A stretch of 64,000 bases of DNA from assembly GCF_000620145.1 (NCBI RefSeq), contig NZ_KK211082.1, forward strand, positions 57,198-121,197, given 5' to 3'. Source of the DNA: Deefgea rivuli DSM 18356 (GTDB lineage Bacteria; Pseudomonadota; Gammaproteobacteria; Burkholderiales; Chitinibacteraceae). The notes beneath the pieces are model-generated. The model was not told where the DNA came from, did no database searches, and was given only the letters and a program-made list of their open reading frames with translations. Position 1 is the stretch's first letter; each line of letters starts with the position of its first letter. This document shows, in pieces, positions 9,842 to 18,577 of the stretch. The translations under genes and the position numbers were made by a program.

Positions 9842-10315
9842 ATGCAAGGCGATAAAAAAGTCATCAAAACCCTGAATGGCGTGTTAGCCAACGAGTTAAT
9901 TGCCATTAATCAAACCTTTTTGCATGCCCGTATTTTTAAAAATTGGGGCTACAAAAATCTCAATGACAAGGTCTATCACGAATCAATCGATTCAATGAAA
10001 CGCGCTGATAAGTTGATCGAGCGCGTATTGTTCCTAGAAGGTTTACCGAATTTGCAAGATTTGGGCAAACTGCTGATTGGTGAAGATGTCGCTGAAATGT
10101 TGGCCTGTGACTTAAGCTTATTCACCGGTTTTCTTAGCACGCTACGCGATGCGATCAAAACCTGCGAAGCCGCACAAGATTACGTCAGCCGTGATTTGCT
10201 TGAAGATTTGCTAGAAGATGAAGAAGAATACGTCGATTGGCTAGAAACCCAACAAACACTCGTTAAAGACATGGGCTTGGCTAACTATCTACAATCACAA
10301 GCATTTAGCGAGTAA
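9842..10315 (+). CDS. Bacterioferritin subunit, heme-ligand type with degenerate ferroxidase site
   Basis: 157 residues and collinear with E. coli Bfr. The heme ligand Met52 is present. Of the di-iron ferroxidase ligands, Glu18 and Glu127 remain, but the others are replaced: Ser51 (Glu in Bfr), Arg54 (His), Phe94 (Glu) and Tyr130 (His); Tyr25 is Thr. This subunit should therefore bind heme at the subunit interface but not oxidise iron by itself. A good ribosome binding site (GGAG, 7 bp before ATG) is present. The second subunit gene follows after 11 bp, so both are co-translated from one mRNA. Heteropolymers of a heme subunit and a ferroxidase subunit are known, for example in Neisseria and Magnetospirillum. 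Confidence 0.93.
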   Translation: MQGDKKVIKTLNGVLANELIAINQTFLHARIFKNWGYKNLNDKVYHESIDSMKRADKLIERVLFLEGLPNLQDLGKLLIGEDVAEMLACDLSLFTGFLSTLRDAIKTCEAAQDYVSRDLLEDLLEDEEEYVDWLETQQTLVKDMGLANYLQSQAFSE

Positions 10316-10326
10316 GGAGTACGATC

Positions 10327-10794
10327 ATGAAAGGTAATGCTAAAGTCATCGCAGCGCTGAGCGAGCTTCTCGCTGCGGAACTCACGTCGGTCGATCAATA
10401 TTTTGTTCACAGCCAGATGTATCACAACTGGGGTTACGACAAACTATTTGCGCGCATCGACCACGAACGCCAAGACGAAATCGGCCACGCGACTTTGCTG
10501 ATTAAGCGGATTTTGTTTTTAGATGGCATCCCCAATGTCGCAGCACGCACACCCTTACGTGTGGGCGCGGATGTGCCTGAAATGCTGCAGTTTGATTTAC
10601 TGACTGAATACGAAGTCGCCGCAGCGCTCAAAAAAACCATCGCGCTGTGTGAAAAAGAGCAAGACTACGTAACACGCGACATGCTGATGGTGTTGCTTGA
10701 AGATACTGAGCAAGATCATGCGCATTGGCTAGAACAACAACTCTTCCTGATCAAGCAAATCACGCTAGAAAATTACCTGCAATCTCAAGTTTAA
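10327..10794 (+). CDS. Bacterioferritin subunit, ferroxidase type lacking the heme methionine
   Basis: 155 residues. All six ferroxidase ligands are in place: Glu18, Glu51, His54, Glu94, then Glu128 and His131 after a one-residue insertion; Tyr25 is kept. The heme ligand Met52 is replaced by Ile. It is thus complementary to the upstream subunit: it oxidises Fe2+ and feeds the mineral core, while heme comes from the partner. The ribosome binding site AAGGAG sits 8 bp before ATG. Function is iron storage and detoxification in the cytoplasm as a 24-mer; that both subunits occur in one shell is inferred from operon structure and the matching losses. Confidence 0.94.
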   Translation: MKGNAKVIAALSELLAAELTSVDQYFVHSQMYHNWGYDKLFARIDHERQDEIGHATLLIKRILFLDGIPNVAARTPLRVGADVPEMLQFDLLTEYEVAAALKKTIALCEKEQDYVTRDMLMVLLEDTEQDHAHWLEQQLFLIKQITLENYLQSQV

Positions 10795-10802
10795 TTTGAT
10801 CT

Positions 10803-10854
10803 ACGTATTGACTTGTAGCCCTTACTAACAAAAGGCTGCAAGTCAATACTACGT
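10803..10854. repeat. Long hairpin after bacterioferritin genes (dispersed hairpin family, member A)
   Basis: Arms 10805-10820 and 10834-10849 pair over 16 bp with one G-T position, loop of 13 nt. It lies directly after the second bacterioferritin stop and may terminate or stabilise the mRNA; no T-run follows. The arm core (TAGCC then CTT) resembles the hairpin at 11703-11749. Confidence 0.6.
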
Positions 10855-10945
10855 AAAACCAACAACTTTACCCAAACTAATTATTTCAGCTGCATCACTC
10901 TGTCATTCGCTCTAAACTGCTTTTTTCCCTTGTTCTGAGCATCTT

Positions 10946-11701
10946 ATGGCGCTGAGCGTGATTCTTAAAACCGTCGTGAGTAGCTTTCTACTTCCGCCTG
11001 GTTTGTTTATTTTTCTGTTGGCCATCGCCTTTTTCCTGCGCCACAAAGCCCCCAAATGGAGCCCACGCTTATTCTGGGCGACGCTTCTTAGCTTGTATTT
11101 ATTCAGCACACCATTGATCAGCAATGCCATCTCGCACCTTGTTGAAGCTCAAATCACCAATGTTGCCAATCCGGGCACCAGCGCGAATGTAATTGTCGTG
11201 CTAGGTGGTGGCAAGCGTTTTGGCGCTGTCGACATAATAGAAGGGGAAACCATTAATAACGTTACTTTGGCGCGGCTGCGTTACGCTGCGAAAGTACACA
11301 AATTTAATCACTTACCGATCTTAGTTTCAGGTGGCGCGCCCTTTGGCGGCATCAGTGAAGCGCAACTCATGCGGCAAAGCCTGAAAAATGATTTTGGTGT
11401 GGATACCACATGGCTAGAACCGGCATCGAATGACACCGCAGAAAATGCGAAGGAAAGTGCGAAATTGCTCTTGCCAAAATATCCAGAAATTATTCTCGTA
11501 ACGTCAGCAGATCATATGGTTCGCGCCAGCCGCAGTTTTGAACAAGCAGGCTTTATCGTTCACACTGCGCCAACCGATTTTCATAATGCTGAGCCACTGA
11601 GCATCATGAGTTTTGTCCCGAAAGCCAGTTTCTTAGCCAGCAGCAGCAGCGCAGCAAAAGAATTGCTGGGGCAGATGTGGTATCGACTCTTAGGAAACTA
11701 A
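10946..11701 (+). CDS. YdcF/ElyC/SanA-family (DUF218) inner-membrane protein
   Basis: 251 residues. Two N-terminal hydrophobic segments (about 5-28 and 37-57) anchor a soluble domain of the DUF218 type. Typical motifs are seen: VIVVLGGG near residue 87, LARLRYAA near 109, ILVSGGAP near 125, and WLEPASNDTAENA near 154 followed by LVTSADHMVRA, the conserved C-terminal segment of the family. ElyC (YcbC) in E. coli supports cell-envelope integrity and peptidoglycan synthesis at low temperature; the length and two-segment anchor fit ElyC better than SanA. The exact reaction is unknown. The gene converges with the VOC gene across a perfect 20 bp hairpin. Confidence 0.8.
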   Translation: MALSVILKTVVSSFLLPPGLFIFLLAIAFFLRHKAPKWSPRLFWATLLSLYLFSTPLISNAISHLVEAQITNVANPGTSANVIVVLGGGKRFGAVDIIEGETINNVTLARLRYAAKVHKFNHLPILVSGGAPFGGISEAQLMRQSLKNDFGVDTTWLEPASNDTAENAKESAKLLLPKYPEIILVTSADHMVRASRSFEQAGFIVHTAPTDFHNAEPLSIMSFVPKASFLASSSSAAKELLGQMWYRLLGN

Positions 11702-11702
11702 G

Positions 11703-11749
11703 TGTATAGGGTTCTAGCCTTTAAACAATAAAGGCTAGAACCCTATACA
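11703..11749. terminator. Perfect 20 bp hairpin between convergent genes (dispersed hairpin family, member B)
   Basis: The arms 11703-11722 and 11730-11749 are exact reverse complements over 20 bp, with a 7-nt loop AAACAAT. It fills the 48 bp between the stops of the YdcF-like gene (plus) and the VOC gene (minus), and so probably ends transcription from both sides. The core TTCTAGCCTTTA is related to other long hairpins of this window. Confidence 0.75.
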
Positions 11750-12148
11750 TCAAACATGTGGAAAATCAGGATTCCACGCCACTTCCCACAGATGACCATC
11801 GGGATCCGCAAAGTAGCCCGTGTAACCGCCCCAAAATGCTTTATGCCCAGCTTTGACTAAATGCCCGCCGCCTTGCGCACCAATCGCCAGTAACGCATCA
11901 ACCTCTTCGGGGCTGCGCACATTGTGCGCTAAGGTAACCCCCCGAAAGCCGCCGCCCTCACTCGGAACGCCAGCATCTTCAGCCAATAATTCATGTGGAT
12001 ACAGCGCCAGCCACGTTGCACCCAATTCAAAGAACACCACGTTATCGAGAATACTGCGCGGCTTTAAGCCCAAAATATCACGGTAGTAAACTAACGATCG
12101 CTGCAAATCACTCACGCCCAGCGTGATAAAACTGACTCTAGCGTCCAT
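11750..12148 (-). CDS. VOC-family protein (glyoxalase/dioxygenase fold)
   Basis: 132 residues with the two-module betaalphabetabetabeta fold of the vicinal oxygen chelate superfamily: FITLGVSDLQRSLVYYRD at the start and GYTGYFADPDGHLWEVAWNP near the end. The C-terminal DPDGHLWEV motif contains the metal-ligand Glu of the family. Members isomerise, cleave or bind a wide range of small molecules; the substrate cannot be told from sequence. A single small cytoplasmic enzyme. Its start lies 2 bp from the stop of cheR on the same strand, so it is the downstream gene of a cheR-VOC transcript. Confidence 0.8.
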   Translation of the reverse strand: MDARVSFITLGVSDLQRSLVYYRDILGLKPRSILDNVVFFELGATWLALYPHELLAEDAGVPSEGGGFRGVTLAHNVRSPEEVDALLAIGAQGGGHLVKAGHKAFWGGYTGYFADPDGHLWEVAWNPDFPHV

Positions 12149-12149
12149 T

Positions 12150-12983
12150 TTAGCGTGCCGCAGTATTCGGTTTAGCTAATTCATAGACGGTTTTGCCTTG
12201 CAACTTAAAGTATTCAGCAGCGTGATAGAGGTTTTCCGAATGCCCTACAAATAATAAACCTTCATTTTTAAGCAGCGGCGCAAAGCGTTGCAGGATTTTT
12301 AACTGCGTCGGTTTATCAAAATAAATCATCACATTACGGCAAAAAATCGCATCAAACGGTCCACGCAGCATCCAATTGGTTTCAATTAAATTCAGTTTGC
12401 GAAACACAATCATATCGCGTAATTCTTGTTTTAATTGATAACGGCCATCAGGCTGTTTATTAAAGAATTTACTCACGCGCTGTGGGCCGAGCTTTTGCAC
12501 TTCTTCGCCCGGATAAATCCCCAAACGTGCCACATCCAGCACGTTGGTATCCAAATCGGTTGCCAGTACTTTCACTGGTGGGCGCAAGCTATCAAAGGCT
12601 TCACAAGCGGTCATTGCAATTGAATAGGGCTCTTCGCCCGTGCTTGAAGCTGAACACCAAATATTAATGGTGCCTACGCTGCGCAAGGTTTTAAGTTGCT
12701 GATTGAGAATATCGAAATGATGCGCTTCGCGAAAAAATGACGTTAGATTCGTCGTTAAAGAATTGGTGAATAACTCAAATTCTTTATGATCGCCTCGCTC
12801 TAAAACCTGCAAATATTCATTAAATGTTTTCAAATTCAAAGCGCGCAAACGTTTCGCCAAACGGCCATACACCATATCGTGTTTGGACGTGGCGAGCGCA
12901 ATGCCGGCATAGTTGTAAATCATCACACGAACTTTTTCAAAATCCGCTTCGGTAAACTGAAATTCGCGATTGCTCGGCAGCAT
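12150..12983 (-). CDS. cheR: CheR-type chemoreceptor glutamate methyltransferase
   Basis: 277 residues from ATG 12983; the longest frame starts with TTG at 12998, but a GGGA sequence precedes the ATG. The N-terminal helical CheR domain is followed by the SAM-binding domain with TGEEPYSIAM near residue 117, VLATDLDTNVL near 145 and FCRNVMIYF near 215, all standard CheR motifs. The enzyme adds methyl groups to glutamates of methyl-accepting receptors, setting chemotactic adaptation. No other che genes are near, so it is an orphan copy here; the partner receptor is unknown. It is transcribed towards the VOC gene. Confidence 0.9.
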   Translation of the reverse strand: MLPSNREFQFTEADFEKVRVMIYNYAGIALATSKHDMVYGRLAKRLRALNLKTFNEYLQVLERGDHKEFELFTNSLTTNLTSFFREAHHFDILNQQLKTLRSVGTINIWCSASSTGEEPYSIAMTACEAFDSLRPPVKVLATDLDTNVLDVARLGIYPGEEVQKLGPQRVSKFFNKQPDGRYQLKQELRDMIVFRKLNLIETNWMLRGPFDAIFCRNVMIYFDKPTQLKILQRFAPLLKNEGLLFVGHSENLYHAAEYFKLQGKTVYELAKPNTAAR

Positions 12984-13034
12984 AGTGTTTAATCCCAAAA
13001 ATAATCGTGGCGAATGAATAACAGCATAGCTTAA

Positions 13035-14558
13035 TTACAAGCCGAGTTCGCCCCAGATTGCATCGATACGCGCAGCAGAAACCGCGTCGCGCTCAATCAC
13101 ACGGCCCCATTCACGGTTGGTTTCACCCGGCATTTTATTGGTTGCATCCAAGCCCATTTTGCCGCCTAAGCCTGAAATCGGGCTAGCAAAGTCCAGATAA
13201 TCAATCGGTGTGTGCTCAACCAAGGTCGTATCGCGGACTGGATCCATGCGCGTGGTAATCGCCCAAATCACTTCTTTCCAATCGCGGCAATCCACATCGT
13301 CGTCAACGATGATGATGTATTTGGTGTACATAAACTGGCGCAAATACGACCAAACGCCAAACATAATTCGCTTCGCATGACCCGGATATTGCTTCTTAAT
13401 CGACACAATCGCCATGCGATAGCTACAGCCTTCCGGCGGCAAATAAAAGTCGACGATTTCGGGAAATTGCTTTTGCAAAATCGGCACAAATACTTCGTTC
13501 AGCGCCACGCCGAGAATTGCCGGTTCATCTGGCGGTTTGCCGGTGTAGGTGCTGTGGTAAATCGGATCAGGTCGCGATGTAATACGCTCCACTTCAAACA
13601 CTGGAAACCAATCTTGTTCATTGTAATAACCCGTATGGTCGCCATACGGGCCTTCCAATGCGTGCAAAAAGCCGTTCACTTCTTTTAATGGCACGCCGTG
13701 CTCAGATACACCGGTATAGCCCGTCTCGCAGGGTTTAAGTACGCCTTCCAAAATAATCTCGGCACTTGCTGGTACTTGTAAATCCGAACCTATACATTTC
13801 ACTAGCTCGGTTTTACTGCCACGCAATAGCCCCGCAAATTGGTATTCACTCAAGGTATCAGGAACTGGCGTCACAGCACCAAGGATCGTAGCTGGGTCAC
13901 AACCGAGCACCACGGTGACTGGATATGGTTTGCCAGGGTTTTGCTTAGCGTGCTCACGAAAATCCAGCGCGCCGCCGCGATGCGCCAACCAGCGCATAAT
14001 CACTTGATTGCGGCCGATTACTTGCTGGCGATAAATCCCCAAATTCTGACGCTTTTTATTGGGTCCGCGTGTAACGACTAAACCCCAAGTAATCAGCGGC
14101 GCGACATCACCCGGCCAGCAGTGCTGAATCGGCAATGCTGTTAAATCCACATCAGGGCCTGCTAGTACATTTTCTTGGCAGATGCCTTTACGCACTTCTT
14201 TCGGTGCCATATTCAGCACTTGTTTGAGCAGCGGCAATTTATCCCAAGCATCTTTAAAACCTTTTGGCGGCTCGGGCTCTTTCAGGTAGGCCAAGGTCTG
14301 ACCAATTTCGCGCAGCGCAGAAACTTCTTTCGCGCCCATGCCCAAGGCCACACGCCGTGGCGTACCAAATAGATTACCAAGCACCGGCATGGTGTAACCC
14401 GGCACATTTTCAAATAGCACCGCTGGCCCCGCCGCTCTAAGCAAGCGATCACAAACTTCAGTCATTTCTAGTTTGGGCGAAATGGGCGCTTGGATACGTT
14501 TTAACTCGCCCTGTGCTTCTAGCTGCGCCATAAAATCGCGCAAATCTCGGTATTTCAT
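13035..14558 (-). CDS. ubiD: 4-hydroxy-3-polyprenylbenzoate decarboxylase UbiD
   Basis: 507 residues, the normal UbiD length. N-terminal [20 protein letters not shown] and internal segments such as [17 protein letters not shown] and [15 protein letters not shown] are characteristic; the Glu/Arg/Glu residues of the prenylated-FMN active site lie in the conserved central part. It removes the carboxyl group from the ubiquinone precursor and depends on prenylated FMN made by UbiX, whose gene is not in the window. Monocistronic between cheR and the mutarotase; all three are on the minus strand. Confidence 0.96.
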   Translation of the reverse strand: MKYRDLRDFMAQLEAQGELKRIQAPISPKLEMTEVCDRLLRAAGPAVLFENVPGYTMPVLGNLFGTPRRVALGMGAKEVSALREIGQTLAYLKEPEPPKGFKDAWDKLPLLKQVLNMAPKEVRKGICQENVLAGPDVDLTALPIQHCWPGDVAPLITWGLVVTRGPNKKRQNLGIYRQQVIGRNQVIMRWLAHRGGALDFREHAKQNPGKPYPVTVVLGCDPATILGAVTPVPDTLSEYQFAGLLRGSKTELVKCIGSDLQVPASAEIILEGVLKPCETGYTGVSEHGVPLKEVNGFLHALEGPYGDHTGYYNEQDWFPVFEVERITSRPDPIYHSTYTGKPPDEPAILGVALNEVFVPILQKQFPEIVDFYLPPEGCSYRMAIVSIKKQYPGHAKRIMFGVWSYLRQFMYTKYIIIVDDDVDCRDWKEVIWAITTRMDPVRDTTLVEHTPIDYLDFASPISGLGGKMGLDATNKMPGETNREWGRVIERDAVSAARIDAIWGELGL

Positions 14559-14570
14559 TTAGACCCACCC

Positions 14571-14600
14571 AAAAAAACGCCCGGCAATCACCGGGCGTGT
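14571..14600 (-). terminator. Terminator of the hexose-6-phosphate mutarotase gene
   Basis: On the minus strand an 8-9 bp stem ACGCCCGG / CCGGGCGT is followed by a run of seven Ts (14571-14577), just after the mutarotase stop and before ubiD. Confidence 0.85.
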
Positions 14601-14619
14601 GTTGATGCTGTAAGCACGT

Positions 14620-15516
14620 TTAAGCAGATAAAGTCATCGTCGCGATGTGTTTTTCGCCGGCAGCTAAAGTCAACGCATTATCAAAGACATCGCCGCGCTC
14701 GACGCAAACAAAATGCTGATTGGCCCCGCCACCAATATCGCCAATTTTTTCCGCGTGATCACCAGGATTCCACAGCACCGCACTTTTGCTATTGCCTGAA
14801 ATTTGAATCGTGCGCGCCGCATCGACAATCGTTTGCACTTTTGCCACATCCAAATAAACGCGGTCAGTTGCGCCCGTAAAGTGTACGTCACCCTCTTGTA
14901 CCAAGCGGCGCACTTCACCCAACGTATCAATATACGTGCAGCCTGCAAGCCCGGTCACGGCAATACGGGTATAGTCCTCTACAGCAAAGTAAGTATGGAA
15001 TGCGTAGGTATACGGCACGGTAGTATCGCTTAAATTTTCAGCACTCAAACTCAAATCCAAAGTTTGACCAACGCAAATCGTGAATTCAAAATTAAATGCA
15101 TGCGGCCACAGCGCGCGCGTTTGCTCACTATCTTGTAAACGCATTACGACTTCAGTCCGACCATCGGCTAAATTACGTGCTGAATGCAAAGACCAATCCA
15201 TACTGCGCGCAAAACCATGTGATGGTAAGCCATCAGGATGGCCACCAAACCAAGGCATACACAGCGGAATACCGCCGCGCACTGCTTTACCTGGTTTAAA
15301 TACCGCATTGGGCGACAGCCAAAGCACGTCTTGGCCGCCCGCCGGAATAAACGAAATTAAATGCGCGCCCTGAAAAGCCAACACTGCTGAGCCTAAGGCA
15401 TTTTCTATCACCAATAACGGCAAACCTTCATCCGCTTTATTGAAATAAGCGCCCGAATCAATGACGCGAACGCCTTGTACATTGGCTAAAACAGCAGAAA
15501 AATTGTGTTGGCTCAT
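14620..15516 (-). CDS. D-hexose-6-phosphate mutarotase, YeaD family
   Basis: About 298 residues from ATG 15516, preceded by GGAG with 9 bp spacing; an in-frame ATG at 15531 overlaps that site and is less likely. Aldose-1-epimerase fold: GGIPLCMPWFG near residue 80, HGFARSMDW near 98, AFHTYFAVED near 171 (catalytic-type His) and a C-terminal ENP/VWNPGDHAEK segment. The family interconverts alpha and beta anomers of glucose-6-phosphate and related sugar phosphates. It stands alone with its own terminator. Confidence 0.88.
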   Translation of the reverse strand: MSQHNFSAVLANVQGVRVIDSGAYFNKADEGLPLLVIENALGSAVLAFQGAHLISFIPAGGQDVLWLSPNAVFKPGKAVRGGIPLCMPWFGGHPDGLPSHGFARSMDWSLHSARNLADGRTEVVMRLQDSEQTRALWPHAFNFEFTICVGQTLDLSLSAENLSDTTVPYTYAFHTYFAVEDYTRIAVTGLAGCTYIDTLGEVRRLVQEGDVHFTGATDRVYLDVAKVQTIVDAARTIQISGNSKSAVLWNPGDHAEKIGDIGGGANQHFVCVERGDVFDNALTLAAGEKHIATMTLSA

Positions 15517-15570
15517 TCCAAAAAACTCCATCGATAAGCGGCCTATTTTAATGTAAAGCGGACTAGGGAG

Positions 15571-15990
15571 CTATGATTCTTTGATGGGCACCCACACCAA
15601 AGCATCGCCCGTTAACACCACTTCACCCCGCACTAAACACTCAGTTAAAAGCTTGATACGCTGTTTTTCAGGGTAAATCTCAATCACCGTGGCGCGAGCA
15701 GTGACGGTATCGCCAATGTGCACGGGTTTTAAAAATTTCAGATTTTGCCCCATGTAAATGCAGCCTGGGCCCGGCATTTTCATGCCAATCACACTAGATA
15801 GAAAACTCGCAGTTAGCATGCCATGAATAATCCGGCCACCAAATCGAGTCTGACTAGCAAACTCTTCATCGATGTGCATAGGATTATTATCCCCAGTCAA
15901 TCCCGCAAACAGCACAACATCGGTTTCGGTAACTGTTTTTCGATATTCATCGAAATCACCAAGCGATAATTCATTGAAAAATCGAGCCAT
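15571..15990 (-). CDS. MaoC-like (R)-specific enoyl-CoA hydratase
   Basis: 139 residues, single hot-dog domain. The hydratase-2 motif is present: Asp34 and His39 in AGLTGDNNPMHID, followed by the FGGRIIHGM segment. Single-domain enzymes of this type (PhaJ) hydrate trans-2-enoyl-CoA to (R)-3-hydroxyacyl-CoA and link beta-oxidation to polyhydroxyalkanoate synthesis. No pha synthase gene lies in the window, so the pathway is inferred. Alone on the minus strand. Confidence 0.85.
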   Translation of the reverse strand: MARFFNELSLGDFDEYRKTVTETDVVLFAGLTGDNNPMHIDEEFASQTRFGGRIIHGMLTASFLSSVIGMKMPGPGCIYMGQNLKFLKPVHIGDTVTARATVIEIYPEKQRIKLLTECLVRGEVVLTGDALVWVPIKES

Positions 15991-16079
15991 GTTAAACCCT
16001 TTTTAGATGAGTGAACGCAGCAAAGGCGCAAAATCAATCGTACAGGATTTAAGGCATAGATTTATGAATTGGGCACAAT

Positions 16080-16904
16080 TTAAGGCAAGTTACTTGGCGG
16101 CACGCCTTGCATGCTGCGCTCGGGATCAAACCAGCGTGAAATCCATTTAAATGAACGACGCCATGCGTCTTGTGCCGCGACTGAATTGGGTTGTGGGACA
16201 GGCTTAGCCGTCGATTTATCTGCGCGGGGCTTTTTGCTACTCACATCGGCATCGGCAAAGTCATGCTCCGCATCGGGATAGCTCACTTGATGAAATAAAT
16301 CTTGCCCCGATTTATCGCCCAGTTCACGGCACCACTGCGCTGCGCTGCGCTGCCCTTCTTCGCCGACCAACAACAAAGTGGGTGCCGCAACGCGGTAACC
16401 ATTTTTGCCTAAAAATAATTGGCAATTGGGATAAAATGCCACCGCAGATTTCACGCCTGGATTTTTGCGATTCATTAAAGCCAAGACGGTAGTAGCGCCT
16501 TGCGACCAACCAATCACTGCGATACGGCTGGCATCGACTTCATTACGTGCTTTTAGCCACGCAATTGCAATCTGTGCATCGTTGGCCCGCAAACCAATAT
16601 TTTTTTTATTATTTTTACCCGTGCAGCCCTTGCGTTTGCCTTTGGGGCCTTCCAAATCCAGCATCAAGACGCCAAAACCCATTTCCTGCAATAAAGACGC
16701 CATTTTCATGGTTCGCTCGTAGCTCGGCGTTTGCTCGTACCCCAAGCGACTGCAACCATGCAAGAGCAGCACGGCCGGACCAATCACTTTAGTCGGCGCA
16801 AGGAAAATCCCAGACAAACTCACTTTGCCCGAATTGATTGTAACCGGCTTGGCAGATGCCTGAGCCGTCACCATCAACAATACAAAACACAGCACAATTT
16901 TCAT
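16080..16904 (-). CDS. Exported dienelactone-hydrolase-family alpha/beta hydrolase
   Basis: 274 residues with a signal peptide ending at ASA (residue 18). Alpha/beta hydrolase features: oxyanion-hole motif LLLHGCS near 46-52, nucleophile elbow GWSQG with Ser134, acid candidate Glu182 in LVGEEG, and catalytic His214 in DAEHDF. Classical dienelactone hydrolases use Cys as nucleophile, so the Ser suggests an esterase. The protein should be periplasmic or secreted; the substrate is unknown. Its start abuts the stop of the small membrane protein gene on the same strand, so both form one transcript. Confidence 0.8.
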   Translation of the reverse strand: MKIVLCFVLLMVTAQASAKPVTINSGKVSLSGIFLAPTKVIGPAVLLLHGCSRLGYEQTPSYERTMKMASLLQEMGFGVLMLDLEGPKGKRKGCTGKNNKKNIGLRANDAQIAIAWLKARNEVDASRIAVIGWSQGATTVLALMNRKNPGVKSAVAFYPNCQLFLGKNGYRVAAPTLLLVGEEGQRSAAQWCRELGDKSGQDLFHQVSYPDAEHDFADADVSSKKPRADKSTAKPVPQPNSVAAQDAWRRSFKWISRWFDPERSMQGVPPSNLP

Positions 16905-17246
16905 TTAAGCAATCAAACGTAGTGCAAAAGGAAATCGATAGCTCAAACCCTTACTGGCGTTTAGCGCGGCTAAAATACAGCAAATCACATTCGTTAGGTA
17001 CAACACACCAGCCAAAATCCAGCCTAGAAACGGAATCCACGCGAGAACAGTCGATAGCAATAATAAAGTAATCGACCAGTTCAATGCTTCTTTGGCCGCG
17101 ACACAGACAAATTCATCCTCTTTTTTAAAGCAATACGCCAACAAGCTAGGAATAAAACTAAAAAACAGCGTCAATACAAACACCAGCGTAGCAAGGTTTT
17201 TGGCGTCCGTCGAAATGACTGTCGACGGCGTTAAAGATGGGCGCAT
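16905..17246 (-). CDS. Small membrane protein, DUF4870/Tic20-like
   Basis: 113 residues from ATG 17246; the frame is open further upstream (to 17336) but that part is Arg/Cys-rich and unlike a membrane protein start. Hydrophobic segments at about 20-40, 55-75 and 80-102; the phrase KEALNWSITLLLL is typical of DUF4870 proteins, small three-helix membrane proteins of unknown function. Directly upstream of, and probably co-transcribed with, the exported hydrolase. The start is uncertain because no clear ribosome binding site is seen. Confidence 0.65.
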   Translation of the reverse strand: MRPSLTPSTVISTDAKNLATLVFVLTLFFSFIPSLLAYCFKKEDEFVCVAAKEALNWSITLLLLSTVLAWIPFLGWILAGVLYLTNVICCILAALNASKGLSYRFPFALRLIA

Positions 17247-17456
17247 TCTTGATGTCTTGGAAGCTAAAACATGGGCTGCGACTTTACCACAGCGGGCAGC
17301 ACGAAAAAAGTTAATCCGGCCAAAATGGCCGCTCAATTCAAGCTTTATTAATCAATTACAATTTAAGCGGCAAATTCACTGGCACAAATCCGGTTTGTAC
17401 ACTAAACCAGAATGAGTCTAGTGCGCTGCAACATTTTAATTCGTCGAGGTCATAGC

Positions 17457-18254
17457 ATGAGCGATACCACCAGCTGTTCAATTGATCGCCGTGGCGTTGC
17501 GACGGTGACATTAAATCGGCCTGATGTGTGCAATGCAATGGACGAAATCATGATTGCCGAGCTCACCGCAACGCTCACTGCTCTGCGTCTCAATAGTGAA
17601 GTACGCATGTTGATATTAGCAGCAAGCGGAAGCTGTTTTAGCAGCGGCAGCGATTTAAAATGGATGAAGCGCGGCGCCTTAGCCGACCCCAATCATAATT
17701 TTGAAGATGCGCTCCGGCTGGCACGATTGCTACGCACTCTTGATCGTCTACCGATTCCTACCATCGCCCGAGTACACGGCCCTGCGCTAGGAGTCGGTCT
17801 AGGGATTATTTCTTGCTGCGATTTAGCTGTTTGTACCAAAGATGCCTGGTTTTCAATTCCAGAAACTCGGCTTGGCCTTATTCCTGCCGTGGTCGGCCCG
17901 TATATTATTAGCCGAATTGGCAGTACAGCGGCACGGCGGTATTTTCTGACTGCAGAAAAAATGAATAGCGCCACGGCCTGCAAAATAGGTTTAATCCATG
18001 AGGAGGCGCATGACCTCACTGGCATGGATGCACAAATTGAATGCTGGGTGAATGAAATTGGCCAGAATAGCCCGCATGCATTAGCGGCTGCGAAACGCTT
18101 GATTACTTCGGTGGATCATCGCCCGATTGATGATGCGATGATTTCGGATACCGCGCATCGGATTGCTCACATCCGTACACACGAAGAAGCGCAAGAAGGC
18201 GTCAATGCTTTTTTAGAGCAACGCGCGCCTTATTGGCTTTCGGCAGCTATTTAA
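17457..18254 (+). CDS. Enoyl-CoA hydratase/isomerase family, methylglutaconyl-CoA hydratase-like
   Basis: 265 residues from ATG 17457, which has GAGG 7 bp upstream; an earlier ATG at 17412 gives 15 extra residues without such a site. Crotonase-fold motifs: NRPDVCNAMD near 19, oxyanion-hole segment SSGSDLKWMKRG near 64, GPALGVGLGIISCCDLA near 105, and IPETRLGLIPA near 133 with the catalytic-type Glu. The DLxWMKR motif and lack of the first crotonase Glu resemble methylglutaconyl-CoA hydratases of leucine or isoprenoid breakdown. No leucine-degradation partner gene is adjacent, so the substrate is inferred. The 3' end overlaps the small minus-strand gene by 8 bp. Confidence 0.82.
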   Translation: MSDTTSCSIDRRGVATVTLNRPDVCNAMDEIMIAELTATLTALRLNSEVRMLILAASGSCFSSGSDLKWMKRGALADPNHNFEDALRLARLLRTLDRLPIPTIARVHGPALGVGLGIISCCDLAVCTKDAWFSIPETRLGLIPAVVGPYIISRIGSTAARRYFLTAEKMNSATACKIGLIHEEAHDLTGMDAQIECWVNEIGQNSPHALAAAKRLITSVDHRPIDDAMISDTAHRIAHIRTHEEAQEGVNAFLEQRAPYWLSAAI

Positions 18255-18426
18255 AAAGCCAAGGGCGTGGCCGTGGAACGGGTTGTTGCTCTTCCGACTC
18301 TGCAACGGTAAGCAGGCGTAACGCTAGCTCGTTCTGTGGATATTGAGGGCAAGTCGCTGTCGCTGTACGCTCATTCGCGAAACTTGGATCTATTTGGCCA
18401 GAAGCCATGTCAAAGGTGCGGGACAT
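18247..18426 (-). CDS. Small hypothetical protein with strong ribosome binding site
   Basis: 59 residues, hydrophilic, rich in Pro, Glu and Ala, with a single Cys and no membrane segment or known motif; it ends in PRPRPWLFK. The ATG at 18426 is preceded by GGAGGAG with about 6 bp spacing, one of the best ribosome binding sites of the window, which is the main reason to call it. It overlaps the end of the enoyl-CoA hydratase gene by 8 bp on the opposite strand. Function unknown; it could also be a chance frame. Confidence 0.5.
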   Translation of the reverse strand: MSRTFDMASGQIDPSFANERTATATCPQYPQNELALRLLTVAESEEQQPVPRPRPWLFK

Positions 18427-18537
18427 TTTGTGCTCCTCCATCAGGGTAGTGCGTTGAGGAACCTTACAAATACGGCCTTACAATTAGAATATCGGCCCGT
18501 TTGAGTCAAAATGCAATTTTTATTTCGCTCAAAATAG

Positions 18538-18564
18538 AAAACGGCAGCCAAGGCTGCCGTTTTT
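18538..18564. terminator. Terminator after ppiD (works on both strands)
   Basis: Stem ACGGCAGCC / GGCTGCCGT with a 2-base centre, flanked by A-run and T-run, 14 bp after the ppiD stop on the minus strand. It could also stop reading from the enoyl-CoA hydratase side. Confidence 0.85.
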
Positions 18565-18577
18565 GTCTACCAGCGGC

